From Paraburkholderia sp. CNPSo 3274 (GTDB lineage Bacteria > Pseudomonadota > Gammaproteobacteria > Burkholderiales > Burkholderiaceae), in NCBI RefSeq assembly GCF_024206475.1, contig NZ_JAMBPR010000026.1, positions 46,265-110,264 on the forward strand: a DNA stretch of 64,000 nt, written 5' to 3'. The notes under the pieces were generated by a model. The model was not told where the DNA came from and ran no database searches. It worked only from the letters and a program-made list of their open reading frames with translations. The position numbers were made by a program, and so were the translations under genes. Of this stretch, positions 26,118 through 34,664 are shown one piece after another; the stretch's first letter is position 1; each line of letters begins with the position of its first letter.

Positions 26118-28685
26118 TCAATCGAGCGGCCAGCTTTCGCGGCTTGCCGCACGCACGGCTTGCGCCGATTCGAGTGCGAGTGCGTTCTGCGCGCGCTCGC
26201 GACAGTCGTTGTAGTCGAGCTTGCGCACGCGCGCCTTGATCGACGGCACCGAAACCGGATCGACGGAAAGCTCCGTCACGCCGAGGCCGACGAGCAGCGG
26301 CACCGCGAGCGGATCGCCCGCCAGCGCGCCGCACACGCCGACCCACTTGCCGTGCTTGTTCGCGCCCTCGACCGCCGCTGCCACGAGACGCAGCACGGCC
26401 GGGTGCAGGCCGTCGGCTTGCGCCGCGAGGTCAGGCTGGCAACGGTCCATCGCGAGCGTGTACTGCGTGAGGTCGTTGGTGCCGATCGAGAGGAAATCGG
26501 CGTGGCGCGCGAGTTGGTCCGCGAGCAGCGCTGCCGAGGGCACCTCGATCATCACGCCCACTTCGATCGGCTCCGTGCGGCCCGCTTCGCGTGCGAATGT
26601 GTCGATGCGCTCGCGCAGACGCACGAGTTCGCCCACGTCGGTCACCATCGGCAGCAGGATGCGCACCTTGCCCGCCGGCTTCACGGCAATGAGTCCGCGC
26701 AGCTGATCGTCCAGCAGATCGGGCCGCACCTGCGCGAGGCGGATGCCGCGCAGACCCAGCGCCGGATTCGGCTCGGGCGGCAGGGTGAGATAGTCGACTT
26801 CCTTGTCCGCGCCCACGTCGAGCGTGCGGATGATCGCCGTGCGGCCCGCGAGTGCGTCCGTGATTGCCTGGTAGCTCTGAAGATGTTCTTCCACCGTCGG
26901 CGCGGTCTGGCGATGGATGAAGAGCAGCTCCGTGCGCAGGAGGCCCACGGCGTCCGCGCCGTTTTCCATCGCCGTGTTGGCGTCTTCCAGCGTCGCGATG
27001 TTCGCGGCGACTTCCACTGCGTGGCCGTCGCGCGTGGCTGCGGCCTCTTGCGACGTGCGGCGGTTCGCTTCGCGCACGCCGGCGAGGCGCTGCTTTTCGC
27101 TGCGCGCGCGTTCGATGTCGAGCGCGCTCGGCGTGTACACAAAGCGGCCAGCACCCGCATCGATGACGACTTCACTGCCCTCGGGCACCGCATGAAGCGC
27201 GTCACCGAGCGCGACGAGCGCGGGAATGCCGGCCTGGCGCGCGATGATCGCGGCATGCGAGGTCGCGCCGCCCCGCGCCATCACGAGCGCCATCACGCGC
27301 TTGCGGTCGAGCGAGGCGAGATCGGAAGGCGTGAATTCGTCGGCGGCGAGCACGGCTTCCTCGGGCAACGCACGCGCGGCCGTGTTCGACAGACCGAGCG
27401 CGCGCAGCACGCGCTTTTCGAGGTCGCGCAGGTCGGCGGCGCGCTCCGCGAGCAGCGGATCGTCCACCTTGCCGAGCACCGCAACCTGCGCGCGGATCGC
27501 TTCGCGCCACGCGTAGCCTGCGCTCTTGCCGAGGCTGATCGCGTCGCGCGCGGCGTCGACGAGCGTCGGGTCTTCGAGCAGCACGCGGTGCATCGTGAAG
27601 ATGCCCGCCTCGCCAATCGCGCCGCGCTGCGAGGCCGTGCGCACGCTCTGGTTCAGCTCGGCGTCCACAGCGGCGATTGCCTTGTCGAGCAGGCGGCTTT
27701 CCGCGGCCGACGAGCCGCTCGCGAGTTCGGGCGGCGTGAGTTCGGCTTCGTCCCAGCGCACCAGCTTGCCCACCGCGACGCCCGGCGCTGCGCACACGCC
27801 CATGAGCACGCCAGGCTCGGCGGAGGACGCCACGGCGGCCGCGGCTTCCTGCATCACGGGCGCGGGCGACTGCAGCCGCGCCGGCGCTTCGCCGCCCTCG
27901 CCTGGTGCTTCACGCAGGAGTTCGGCCGCTACGGCGTCCACGGCGCGCTGCGCCTCCAGGCCGATGCCGACGAGTTCGATGGTCGCGCCCTCGCCCGCGC
28001 CGAGGCCCAACAGGCCGACGACGCTCTCGATGGCGGACTTGCGTTCGCCAAAGCGGACCTCGACGCGCGCGTCGACGCCGCGCACCGCTTCGCGCGCCCG
28101 CGCCGCGGGCCGCGCATGGAGGCCGCCCGCATGCGTGAGCGTGACGCTGCGGCGCACTTCGTTCGCGATCAATTCGTGGGCGGCTGAGATCTCCGCGCCC
28201 TCACGCACGCGCAGCACGAGCAGCGCGGACTTGCCCGCTTCGACGTGACCCGCGCCTGCGCGCTCGATCACTTCGAATGCGTCCGAATTGGCGATCGCGA
28301 TGACCGAAACGAGGCTCGGCGCATTGCACGCCACCACGTCGAGATCGAACTCGATCAACGTGTCGCCGAGCCGCACCTGCGCACCCTGCGCGACCTTCGG
28401 CGTGAAGCCCTTGCCGTTCAGCTCGACGGTGTCGATGCCGACGTGCACGAGCACCTGTGCCCCCTCGGCCGATTGCAGCGTGACCGCGTGGCCGGTGCGC
28501 GCGAGATGCACGACGATGCCGTCGCACGGGGCGACGACACGGCCGACGAGCGGATCGACGCCAATGCCGTCGCCGAACAACCCTTCCGAAAACACCGGAT
28601 CGGGCACCGACGCGAGCGGCACGACCGGCCCGGTGAGCGGAGAGACCAGGACGATGTGCCCCTCGACGCGAGTATGCGGATCCAT
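26118..28685 (-). CDS. nagF: PTS EIIA-HPr-EI fusion protein (GlcNAc phosphorelay)
   Basis: A single 855-residue protein carries the cytoplasmic PTS chain in order EIIA(Glc-like), HPr, EI. EIIA covers ~1-165 with active His81 in VLVHVGIDT. HPr covers ~178-260 with His190 in GLHARPAA. EI begins near 295 with phosphohistidine His477 in GGATSHAAI and a PEP-binding C-terminus (GTNDLTQYTLAMDR). All three active histidines are present. The ATG at 28685 has GAGGAG upstream; nine extra residues from an earlier start are rejected. Between nagB and nagE, it should feed EIICB only. Related fusions are named nagF or ptsP; the symbol is tentative. Confidence 0.93.
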   Translation of the reverse strand: MDPHTRVEGHIVLVSPLTGPVVPLASVPDPVFSEGLFGDGIGVDPLVGRVVAPCDGIVVHLARTGHAVTLQSAEGAQVLVHVGIDTVELNGKGFTPKVAQGAQVRLGDTLIEFDLDVVACNAPSLVSVIAIANSDAFEVIERAGAGHVEAGKSALLVLRVREGAEISAAHELIANEVRRSVTLTHAGGLHARPAARAREAVRGVDARVEVRFGERKSAIESVVGLLGLGAGEGATIELVGIGLEAQRAVDAVAAELLREAPGEGGEAPARLQSPAPVMQEAAAAVASSAEPGVLMGVCAAPGVAVGKLVRWDEAELTPPELASGSSAAESRLLDKAIAAVDAELNQSVRTASQRGAIGEAGIFTMHRVLLEDPTLVDAARDAISLGKSAGYAWREAIRAQVAVLGKVDDPLLAERAADLRDLEKRVLRALGLSNTAARALPEEAVLAADEFTPSDLASLDRKRVMALVMARGGATSHAAIIARQAGIPALVALGDALHAVPEGSEVVIDAGAGRFVYTPSALDIERARSEKQRLAGVREANRRTSQEAAATRDGHAVEVAANIATLEDANTAMENGADAVGLLRTELLFIHRQTAPTVEEHLQSYQAITDALAGRTAIIRTLDVGADKEVDYLTLPPEPNPALGLRGIRLAQVRPDLLDDQLRGLIAVKPAGKVRILLPMVTDVGELVRLRERIDTFAREAGRTEPIEVGVMIEVPSAALLADQLARHADFLSIGTNDLTQYTLAMDRCQPDLAAQADGLHPAVLRLVAAAVEGANKHGKWVGVCGALAGDPLAVPLLVGLGVTELSVDPVSVPSIKARVRKLDYNDCRERAQNALALESAQAVRAASRESWPLD

Positions 28686-28724
28686 CAGGTGAGACTCCTC
28701 GATGCGTTCCATTCGCTTTCCAAT

Positions 28725-29732
28725 CTAGTGGGTTTCGGTGACTTTGTTCAGGTAACGCGGCTCGTCGGGGTTCCGCCCGCGAGCGGCGGCGAGGCCCGCC
28801 GCCATCACGTAAAACGACAAAATGGCCGCGATGGGATCGAGTGCCGCATCGGCAGCCGTTTCGAGCGGCAGCGCAGCGCCGGCTACGTCGGCGGGCGCCG
28901 CGAGCAGCACGCGCGCACCGCGCTTTTCCATGTCGCGGGCGAACTCGATCAAGCCTGCCTGCTCCGGCCCGCGCGGTGCGAACACGAGCAGCGGGTAGTC
29001 GCGATCGATCAGTTCCATCGGGCCGTGGCGCACTTCGGCGCTCGAAAACGCTTCGGCCTGAATGCCCGAGGTTTCCTTGAGCTTGAGCGCAGCCTCCTGC
29101 GCAACGGCGAGGCCCGGACCGCGGCCGATAACAATCATCTGTTTGACGTCACGCAATTCTTCGACGGCCTTCGACCAGTCGAGCGTGCCCGCGCGATCGA
29201 GCACGTCGGGGAGCGCGCGCACGGCGTCGACGAACGCGGCGTCGCGCTGCCAGAAGCCGACGAGCTGCGCCGACATCGCGAGCATCGCGATATAGCTCTT
29301 GGTTGCCGCCACGCTCAGCTCGGGACCGGCGAGGAGCGGCAGTTCCGTGCCAGCAGCCTCGGCGAGCGGCGAGCCCGCGACGTTGACCATCGCCGCCGTC
29401 AGCGCGCCGGCTTCGCGCAGCGCCTTGATCGTCGCGACGAGATCAGGACTCCTACCCGATTGGGAGAAAGCGAGGGCAAACTGGCCGCGCACACGTAAGG
29501 GCGCCTGCTGGAGCGTCGCGATCGACATCGGCAACGTGGCCACCGGTACGCCGATGCGGCTCATGGTGAGCGCAGCGAAGTAGCTCGCCGCATGGTCCGA
29601 ACTGCCGCGCGCGACGGTGAGCGCGACGTGGCGCGGCTCGGCCTTCAGCGCGCGGGCGAGCGCTTCGACGCGCGAGGTGTCCGCAAGCTGGGCGGCGACG
29701 ACGCTGGCCGAGGCCAGCGCTTCTTTAAGCAT
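28725..29732 (-). CDS. nagB: SIS-domain glucosamine-6-phosphate deaminase (NagB-II type)
   Basis: A 335-residue double-SIS protein. SIS motifs include VARGSSDHAASYFAALTMSR, ALAFSQSGRSPDLVATIKA and IGRGPGLAVAQEAALKLKETS, resembling the isomerase half of GlmS. In nag operons this type converts GlcN-6-P to fructose-6-P and ammonia in place of classical NagB. The ATG at 29732 overlaps the end of nagA by 8 bases and has AAGGAG 14 bases upstream; an in-frame ATG at 29759 is an alternative. Substrate assignment rests on context. Confidence 0.87.
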   Translation of the reverse strand: MLKEALASASVVAAQLADTSRVEALARALKAEPRHVALTVARGSSDHAASYFAALTMSRIGVPVATLPMSIATLQQAPLRVRGQFALAFSQSGRSPDLVATIKALREAGALTAAMVNVAGSPLAEAAGTELPLLAGPELSVAATKSYIAMLAMSAQLVGFWQRDAAFVDAVRALPDVLDRAGTLDWSKAVEELRDVKQMIVIGRGPGLAVAQEAALKLKETSGIQAEAFSSAEVRHGPMELIDRDYPLLVFAPRGPEQAGLIEFARDMEKRGARVLLAAPADVAGAALPLETAADAALDPIAAILSFYVMAAGLAAARGRNPDEPRYLNKVTETH

Positions 29733-30828
29733 ATTCGACAATCGATTCTCCTTCGACATAGGTCGCGGTGAGCGCCAGCTCGCGATCGAACACGTTGACA
29801 TCGGCCCATGCGCCGCGCACGAGGCGGCCACGGTCTTCGATGCCGAGGTAGTCGGCGGCATAGCGCGACAGACGCGCGGAAACGTCCGCGATCGGCAGGC
29901 CGATCGAAACGAGGTTGCGCAGCGCCTGGTCCATGGTGAGCGTGCTGCCCGCGAGCGTGCCGTCGGCAAGACGCACGCCGCCAAGGCATTTCGTCACGCG
30001 CTGGCTGCCGAGGCGGTATTCGCCGTCGGGCATGCCGGTGGCCGAGGTGCTGTCGGTCACCACATAAAGACGCGGAATGGCGCGCAGTGCGGCGCGGATC
30101 GCGCCGGGATGCACGTGCAGCAGGTCCGGAATGATCTCAGCGTACTCGGCATGCGCGAGCGCCGCACCGACCACGCCCGGATTGCGATGATGCAGCGGCG
30201 ACATCGCGTTGAAGAGGTGTGTGAAGCCGCAGGCGCCGTGTTTGAGCGCGGCCACGGCGTCGTCGTAGGTCGCGAGCGAGTGGCCGATCTGCACGCGCAC
30301 GCCGCGCGCCGCCATCTCGCCGATGATTTCAATATGGCCCGCGATTTCGGGTGCCACGGTCACCACGCGAATCGGTGCGATCGAGAGGTACTTGAGCACT
30401 TCGTCGAGCACGGCCGAAACGGCGGCGTCGGGTTGCGCACCGAGCTTGCCTGGATTGATGTACGGGCCTTCGAGGTGCACACCCAGCACGCGCGCGCCGC
30501 CCGCCGTGCGGTTGCGCGTGACGTCGCCGAGGCCCGCGACCACGTTCATCAGCTCATCGCGCGGGGCGGTCATGGTCGTAGCGAGCAGGCTCGTGGTGCC
30601 GTAGCGGGCGTGGGTGCGCGCGATGGTTTCGATCGCGTCGCCGGCTTCCATCACGTCCGCGCCGCCGCCGCCGTGCACGTGCAGGTCGATGAAGCCCGGC
30701 AGGATGTAGGGTGCGTCGTTTTTCGCCGGATCGGTGGCCTCGCCCGTGATCGCGGTGACGCGTCCGTTCTCGAACGACAGCGTGCCGTAGATCCAGCCTT
30801 CAGGGGTGAGTATGTTTCCGCTCAGCAT
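29725..30828 (-). CDS. nagA: N-acetylglucosamine-6-phosphate deacetylase
   Basis: Amidohydrolase-fold enzyme removing acetate from GlcNAc-6-P, 367 residues. Metal-site motifs are PGFIDLHVHGGGG, GVHLEGPYINP, the His in IGHS, and GFTHLFNAMSPL; the catalytic Asp lies in VVTDSTSATGM. The ATG at 30828 gives the family start MLSGNILTPEGW; the longer frame upstream runs toward the regulator gene and is unconserved. Order regulator-nagA-nagB-PTS in one direction fits a single operon. Confidence 0.95.
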   Translation of the reverse strand: MLSGNILTPEGWIYGTLSFENGRVTAITGEATDPAKNDAPYILPGFIDLHVHGGGGADVMEAGDAIETIARTHARYGTTSLLATTMTAPRDELMNVVAGLGDVTRNRTAGGARVLGVHLEGPYINPGKLGAQPDAAVSAVLDEVLKYLSIAPIRVVTVAPEIAGHIEIIGEMAARGVRVQIGHSLATYDDAVAALKHGACGFTHLFNAMSPLHHRNPGVVGAALAHAEYAEIIPDLLHVHPGAIRAALRAIPRLYVVTDSTSATGMPDGEYRLGSQRVTKCLGGVRLADGTLAGSTLTMDQALRNLVSIGLPIADVSARLSRYAADYLGIEDRGRLVRGAWADVNVFDRELALTATYVEGESIVEYA

Positions 30829-30904
30829 GAGAGTTTTCCGATGAGGCGCATCAAAGCGCGGTAGGACGTTTCGGTGACGTGCATGAGAGAGACTGCGGCG
30901 GCGC

Positions 30905-31639
30905 TCACTGGCGCAGCTCCGCAACGAAGTCGTAATAGCCGTCGCGGCAATAGGTGTCGGTCAGCTCGATGGCGCGCTGATCGGCGGAAAAGCCCACGCG
31001 CGTGATGACAAGCAGCGCCGCGCGCGGCTCGACGCCCATCAGCGCGGCGATCTCGCCCGTCGCGTTGACCGCGCGAAAGTGCTGCAGGGCGCGTACCACG
31101 GGCACGCGGCGCTGCTCCAGATACGAATACAGCGAGCCTTCGAGGGCTTCCGGGTCCGGCACGATCGACACGGGCAGCGCCGAATGCTCGACGGCCATCA
31201 CGGTGCCGTCGGCGCGGCGCAGACGGCGCAGGCTCGCGACCGAGGCGCCAGGCGAGAGGCCGAGCTGCACGATCTCCTCGCGGTGCGCGGGCCGTACCTC
31301 GCGCGCGAGCCACACCGAGTCCGGTGTGAAGCCGCGCTGCTCCATTTTCTTCGTGAAGCCCGTGAGGCGCGAAAGCGGATCTTCCACGCGTGGCGTGATG
31401 AAGCTGCCCGCGCCGCGCGCGCGCCGGATCAGCCCCTGCTCCACGAGCAGTTCGATCGCCTTGCGCGCGGTGATGCGCGACACGCCGATGGCGTCCGACA
31501 GCGTGCGCTCCGAGGGCAGCGCCTCGCCGGCCGACCACACGCCGCAGTGAATGGCCGTGGCAAGGTTGCGCGCCAGCTGCAGATAGAGCGGCGTCACATT
31601 GCGCGCATCGGGCATCAGGGCAGACCAACGGGTTTCCAT
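30905..31639 (-). CDS. nagR: GntR/HutC-type transcriptional regulator of the nag operon
   Basis: A 244-residue repressor with an N-terminal winged helix (TPLYLQLARNLATAIHCGVW, LPSERTLSDAIGVSRITARKAIELLVEQGLI) and a C-terminal UTRA ligand-binding domain. Members of this group (DasR, NagR/YvoA, NagQ) respond to glucosamine-6-P or GlcNAc-6-P. It is the first gene of the operon and therefore probably autoregulated. Candidate operators lie just upstream at 31738, 31882 and 31937. The symbol is assigned from context. Confidence 0.87.
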   Translation of the reverse strand: METRWSALMPDARNVTPLYLQLARNLATAIHCGVWSAGEALPSERTLSDAIGVSRITARKAIELLVEQGLIRRARGAGSFITPRVEDPLSRLTGFTKKMEQRGFTPDSVWLAREVRPAHREEIVQLGLSPGASVASLRRLRRADGTVMAVEHSALPVSIVPDPEALEGSLYSYLEQRRVPVVRALQHFRAVNATGEIAALMGVEPRAALLVITRVGFSADQRAIELTDTYCRDGYYDFVAELRQ

Positions 31640-31728
31640 GGACTTGGCGCCAGCGGTTGGACGATCGTGGGGGGCCGGACGAGCATGCTACGTGGCAGTG
31701 CAGATTGGTCCGGTGCGAGTTCGAGCCC

Positions 31729-31756
31729 ATTATATAACCACAATAAGACCAGTCAA
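31729..31756 (-). promoter_or_regulatory. Sigma70 promoter of the nag operon
   Basis: Read on the minus strand: TTGACT (31756-31751), 16-bp spacer, TATAAT (31734-31729), 11 of 12 consensus bases. The spacer is occupied by the first operator-like motif. Confidence 0.8.
31738..31754. promoter_or_regulatory. Operator-like motif 1 (inside the nag promoter)
   Basis: CCACAATAAGACCAGTC; the reverse complement reads TGGTC-TTATT-GTGG, an imperfect palindrome like GntR/HutC operators. It lies between the -35 and -10 hexamers. Related copies are at 31882 and 31937. Confidence 0.65.
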
Positions 31757-31881
31757 CAAATGCCGGGCCGCCGCATAAAATAGAAAAATATCGTTAAAAA
31801 TCAATACATTACACGATACGAAAGACTGCAGCGAAGAGCAAATTGACATCAGGATTTACCCTGGAGCGGTATCACGGGACC

Positions 31882-31897
31882 CCACAATAGGACCAGA
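31882..31897. promoter_or_regulatory. Operator-like motif 2
   Basis: CCACAATAGGACCAGA matches motif 1 at all but one of its first 15 positions. It is 144 bp upstream of motif 1 relative to nag transcription. Confidence 0.6.
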
Positions 31898-31936
31898 TTG
31901 GCATCAACAGGTTATCTGACATAGCCCACCGTAGTA

Positions 31937-31950
31937 CCGCCATAGGACCA
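31937..31950. promoter_or_regulatory. Operator-like motif 3
   Basis: CCGCCATAGGACCA is a weaker copy of the same motif, 55 bp beyond motif 2. With motif 2 it could support DNA looping. Confidence 0.5.
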
Positions 31951-32007
31951 AGACGTGACTTCGGCAGGAAAGATCGCACGGATCCCTCCCTATCGTGCAC
32001 GCGCAAT

Positions 32008-32037
32008 AAAAAAACGCCGTGGCGGTTGCCACGGCGT
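32008..32037 (-). terminator. Intrinsic terminator after metQ
   Basis: On the minus strand AACGCCGTGGC, an AACC loop, then GCCACGGCGTT followed by a seven-T run. Confidence 0.93.
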
Positions 32038-32099
32038 TCCGGTCCTGCGGGGGCTCCCGCGTCTCGATTGGACGCAGGCAGCCGCTTCTCGAGTGTCCC

Positions 32100-32912
32100 T
32101 TAGAACGACGGCACCATCGAGCCCTTGAACTGGTTCTTGATGAACTGGCGCACGTCTTCCGATTGGTAGGCGGCAACCAGCTTCTTCACCCACGGCTTGT
32201 CCTTGTCCTGGGCGCGAACGGCGATCAGGTTCGCGTACGGGCTGTGGATGTCCTCGATTGCGATGGCGTCTTTGGTCGGCTGCAGACCGGCTGCGAGCGC
32301 GTAGTTCGTGTTGATCACGGCGGCGTCCACGTCGCCGAGCGCGCGCGGAAGCTGCGCGGCGTCGAGTTCAACGAGCTTGATCTTCTTCGGGTTTTCGGCG
32401 ACGTCGAGCGGCGTCGCGTTGTTGCCGTTGGTGCCCGCGCCAGCGCGCAGTTTAATCAGGCCCTTGTTTTGCAGGAGCAGCAGCGCGCGGTTTTCGTTCG
32501 ACGGGTCATTCGGCACGGCGACCTTCGCGCCTTGCGGCAGCTCGTTGAGCGATTTGAGCTTCTTCGAGTAGACGCCAATGGGCGAGATGTACGTGAGGCC
32601 TGCGTTCACGAGCTTGTAGCCGCGCTGCTTGATCTGGCTGTCGAGATACGGGCCGGTCTGGAAGCTGTTGGCGTCGAGGTCGCCGGCGTCGAGCGCGGCG
32701 TTCGGCTGTACGTAGTCGTTGAATTCGATGACCTTGACGTTCAGGCCTTCGCGCTTGGCGACCTTCTGGACGACGGCCCAGACTTGCGCGTCCGGACCCG
32801 AAACGGTGCCGACCTTGATGACCTGGTCGTCGGCGCGGGCGCCAAAGCTGGCTGCGAGCGTGGTGGCGGCAACGCCGGCGAGGAGTGCTTTAATCAGATT
32901 TCTGCGCTGCAT
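32100..32912 (-). CDS. metQ: MetQ/NlpA-family ABC transporter substrate-binding protein
   Basis: A 270-residue periplasmic methionine-binding protein. It has a twin-basic start (MQRRNLIKALLAG) and a signal peptide ending SFGARA-DD, with no lipobox cysteine, so it appears soluble rather than a lipoprotein. The body shows KVGTVSGPDAQVWAVVQKVAKREG, DANSFQTGPYLDSQ and HSPYANLIAVR, typical of MetQ. The ATPase (metN) and permease (metI) genes are not adjacent, so it is an orphan that must use a transporter encoded elsewhere. Ligand could be methionine or a related compound. Confidence 0.9.
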   Translation of the reverse strand: MQRRNLIKALLAGVAATTLAASFGARADDQVIKVGTVSGPDAQVWAVVQKVAKREGLNVKVIEFNDYVQPNAALDAGDLDANSFQTGPYLDSQIKQRGYKLVNAGLTYISPIGVYSKKLKSLNELPQGAKVAVPNDPSNENRALLLLQNKGLIKLRAGAGTNGNNATPLDVAENPKKIKLVELDAAQLPRALGDVDAAVINTNYALAAGLQPTKDAIAIEDIHSPYANLIAVRAQDKDKPWVKKLVAAYQSEDVRQFIKNQFKGSMVPSF

Positions 32913-32977
32913 GAAGATGATGTTCCTGCGTGGTTTTGTTGTTGCTCCGGTTCCGCGGCGTTGTGCGCCGTCTGCCG

Positions 32978-32993
32978 GACGATATAAATCGTC
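32978..32993. promoter_or_regulatory. Palindrome upstream of metQ
   Basis: GACGAT-ATAA-ATCGTC, a perfect 6-bp inverted repeat 66 bases before the metQ start, in the likely promoter region. The regulator is unknown. Confidence 0.35.
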
Positions 32994-33065
32994 TCATATG
33001 GAACCGGTTGCGGGAAATAATGAATTCGCATACTGGTATGCCCGCGCGGCCCTGAAGCGCGCAAC

Positions 33066-33093
33066 GCGTGTTCGCCTCTCAAGGCGAACACGC
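33066..33093. other. Hairpin downstream of sco
   Basis: GCGTGTTCGCC pairs with GGCGAACACGC (11 bp, 6-nt loop). No T-run follows on the minus strand. It marks the boundary between the cta block and metQ and may act as a weak terminator. Confidence 0.55.
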
Positions 33094-33103
33094 CGGGCTT
33101 CCC

Positions 33104-33745
33104 TTAGTCGGGATTCGAGCCGAGGAGGATCTTCAGATCGTGGAGCCAGGGCGTGACGCCCTGCCCGTCGCGCGCGAAGAGGCGCAGTTTGCCGGTCGTG
33201 TCGAACACGTAGCTCGCGGCGGTGTGGTCCATCGTGTAGCTATCCGGCGTGTTGCCGGGCACCTTCGCGTAGTACACGCGGAAATCCTTAGCCACCTGCT
33301 TGAGCTGGTCTTCGTTGGCCGGGCGCAGCCCAATGAAGGTCGGATTGAACGCGGCCGTGTACTGGCTCAGGATCTGCGACGTGTCGCGCTCAGGATCGAC
33401 GCTGACGAACAGCACCTGCACGCGCTTCGCCGCATCGGGCCCCAGTTGCTGGAGCGCCTGCGAAAGCTCGGCCATGGTGGTCGGGCAAACGTCCGGGCAG
33501 TGCGTGTAGCCGAAGAACAGCACGACCACCTTGCCCTTGAAGTCGGCGAGCGTGCGCGTCTTGCCGCTGGTGTCGGGCAGTGCGAAATCCTTGCCGAACT
33601 GGGTATTGCCGGTGATGTCGAGGTTCGTGAACGAGGGCGGCTGCTGGCCGCAGCCCTCGAGAACCAGCGTGCCGCCGAGTGCGCCTGCAGCGGCGAGCGC
33701 AACGACCGTGGCGCGCACGAAGCGCGCAAGCGTGCGGTGGGCCAT
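33104..33745 (-). CDS. SCO1/SenC family copper chaperone
   Basis: Thioredoxin-fold lipoprotein that helps load the CuA centre of cytochrome oxidase. From the ATG at 33745 the protein has 213 residues, a signal peptide with lipobox LEG-C (C32), the copper-binding pair C83 and C87 in THCPDVCPTT, and the later conserved His in MDHTAASYVFD. Eight more residues from an upstream ATG would overlap ctaB. It is the last gene of the ctaA-ctaB-sco block. Confidence 0.93.
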   Translation of the reverse strand: MAHRTLARFVRATVVALAAAGALGGTLVLEGCGQQPPSFTNLDITGNTQFGKDFALPDTSGKTRTLADFKGKVVVLFFGYTHCPDVCPTTMAELSQALQQLGPDAAKRVQVLFVSVDPERDTSQILSQYTAAFNPTFIGLRPANEDQLKQVAKDFRVYYAKVPGNTPDSYTMDHTAASYVFDTTGKLRLFARDGQGVTPWLHDLKILLGSNPD

Positions 33746-33749
33746 ATCG

Positions 33750-34655
33750 TTACGCCGCGATGAGCGCATGCACGTAATGGTCGACGAGCAGCGCCGCGAA
33801 CAGCAACGAGAGGTAGACGATCGAATAGCGGAAAGTCTTGCGTGCCAGTGCGTCGGAATACTCGACGTAGATCTTCCATGCGTAAGCGAGGAACACGGCG
33901 CCGAGCAGCACGGCCGAAGCCAGATAAAGCACGCCGCTCATGCCCGAGATGTACGGCATCAGCGTGACCGCGAACAGGATCACGGTGTAGAGCAGAATAT
34001 GCAGACGCGTGTACTTCTCGCCGTGCGTGTTGGGCAGCATCGGCAGGCCGGCGTTTTCGTAATCCTTGCGGCGGTAGAGCGCGAGCGCCCAGAAGTGCGG
34101 CGGCGTCCACACGAAAATGATGAGCACGAGAATCCAGGCGTCGGCGGGCACGTGGCCCGTCACCGCGGCCCAGCCAAGCGCCGGCGGCATGGCGCCCGAG
34201 GCGCCGCCGATCACGATATTCTGCGGCGTGGCCGGCTTGAGCAGCAGCGTGTAAATGATCGCGTAGCCAATGAAGGTCGCGACCGTGAGCCACATGGTGA
34301 GCGGATTGGCGAACGTGTACAGCACCCACATGCCGAGGCCGCCGATTACCGCCGAGAAGATCAGGATTTGCGTGCTCGTGATCTCGCCGCGCGCCGAAGG
34401 ACGCCAGGCAGTGCGACGCATGCGCGCATCCACCTTTTGCTCGACGAGACAGTTGATCGCGAAGGCCGCGCCGGCCGTGAGCCAGATGCCGACGGTGCCG
34501 CCGATCAGCTGCTTCCAGGGCACCATGCCCGGCACGGCGAGGAACATGCCGATGACGGCGCAAAACACGGCCAATTGCGTGACGCGCGGCTTGGTAAGCG
34601 CGAGATATTGGGAAATCCGGCTACCGGGCGTCTGGGATAGGGTTGTACTTTCCAT
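33750..34655 (-). CDS. ctaB: Protoheme IX farnesyltransferase (heme O synthase)
   Basis: UbiA-family membrane prenyltransferase converting heme B to heme O for aa3-type oxidase. The 301-residue protein has about nine hydrophobic helices. The first Asp-rich motif lies in NCLVEQKVDARMRRTAWRPS, and TPPHFWALALYRRKDYENAGLPMLP is diagnostic. It starts 9 bases after ctaA ends and is followed closely by sco. Confidence 0.96.
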   Translation of the reverse strand: MESTTLSQTPGSRISQYLALTKPRVTQLAVFCAVIGMFLAVPGMVPWKQLIGGTVGIWLTAGAAFAINCLVEQKVDARMRRTAWRPSARGEITSTQILIFSAVIGGLGMWVLYTFANPLTMWLTVATFIGYAIIYTLLLKPATPQNIVIGGASGAMPPALGWAAVTGHVPADAWILVLIIFVWTPPHFWALALYRRKDYENAGLPMLPNTHGEKYTRLHILLYTVILFAVTLMPYISGMSGVLYLASAVLLGAVFLAYAWKIYVEYSDALARKTFRYSIVYLSLLFAALLVDHYVHALIAA

Positions 34656-34664
34656 AGGGCGGGA

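Larger units (their letters stand above)
31640..32007. other. Intergenic control region of the nag operon
   Basis: About 370 bases between the regulator gene and the metQ terminator. It holds the nag promoter, three operator-like motifs and an AT-rich block (about 31773-31830) directly upstream of the -35 on the minus strand, where an UP element would sit. No gene was recognised. Confidence 0.7.

Noticed and set aside
26160..28187. 675-codon open frame on the plus strand opposite the EIIA-HPr-EI fusion
   Set aside because: It is Arg/His/Ala-rich with no family resemblance and mirrors the GC-rich codons of the real gene, whose active sites are all intact.
32913..33065. SAM riboswitch upstream of metQ
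   Set aside because: Searched for by eye; only a short palindrome was seen and no riboswitch core pattern.
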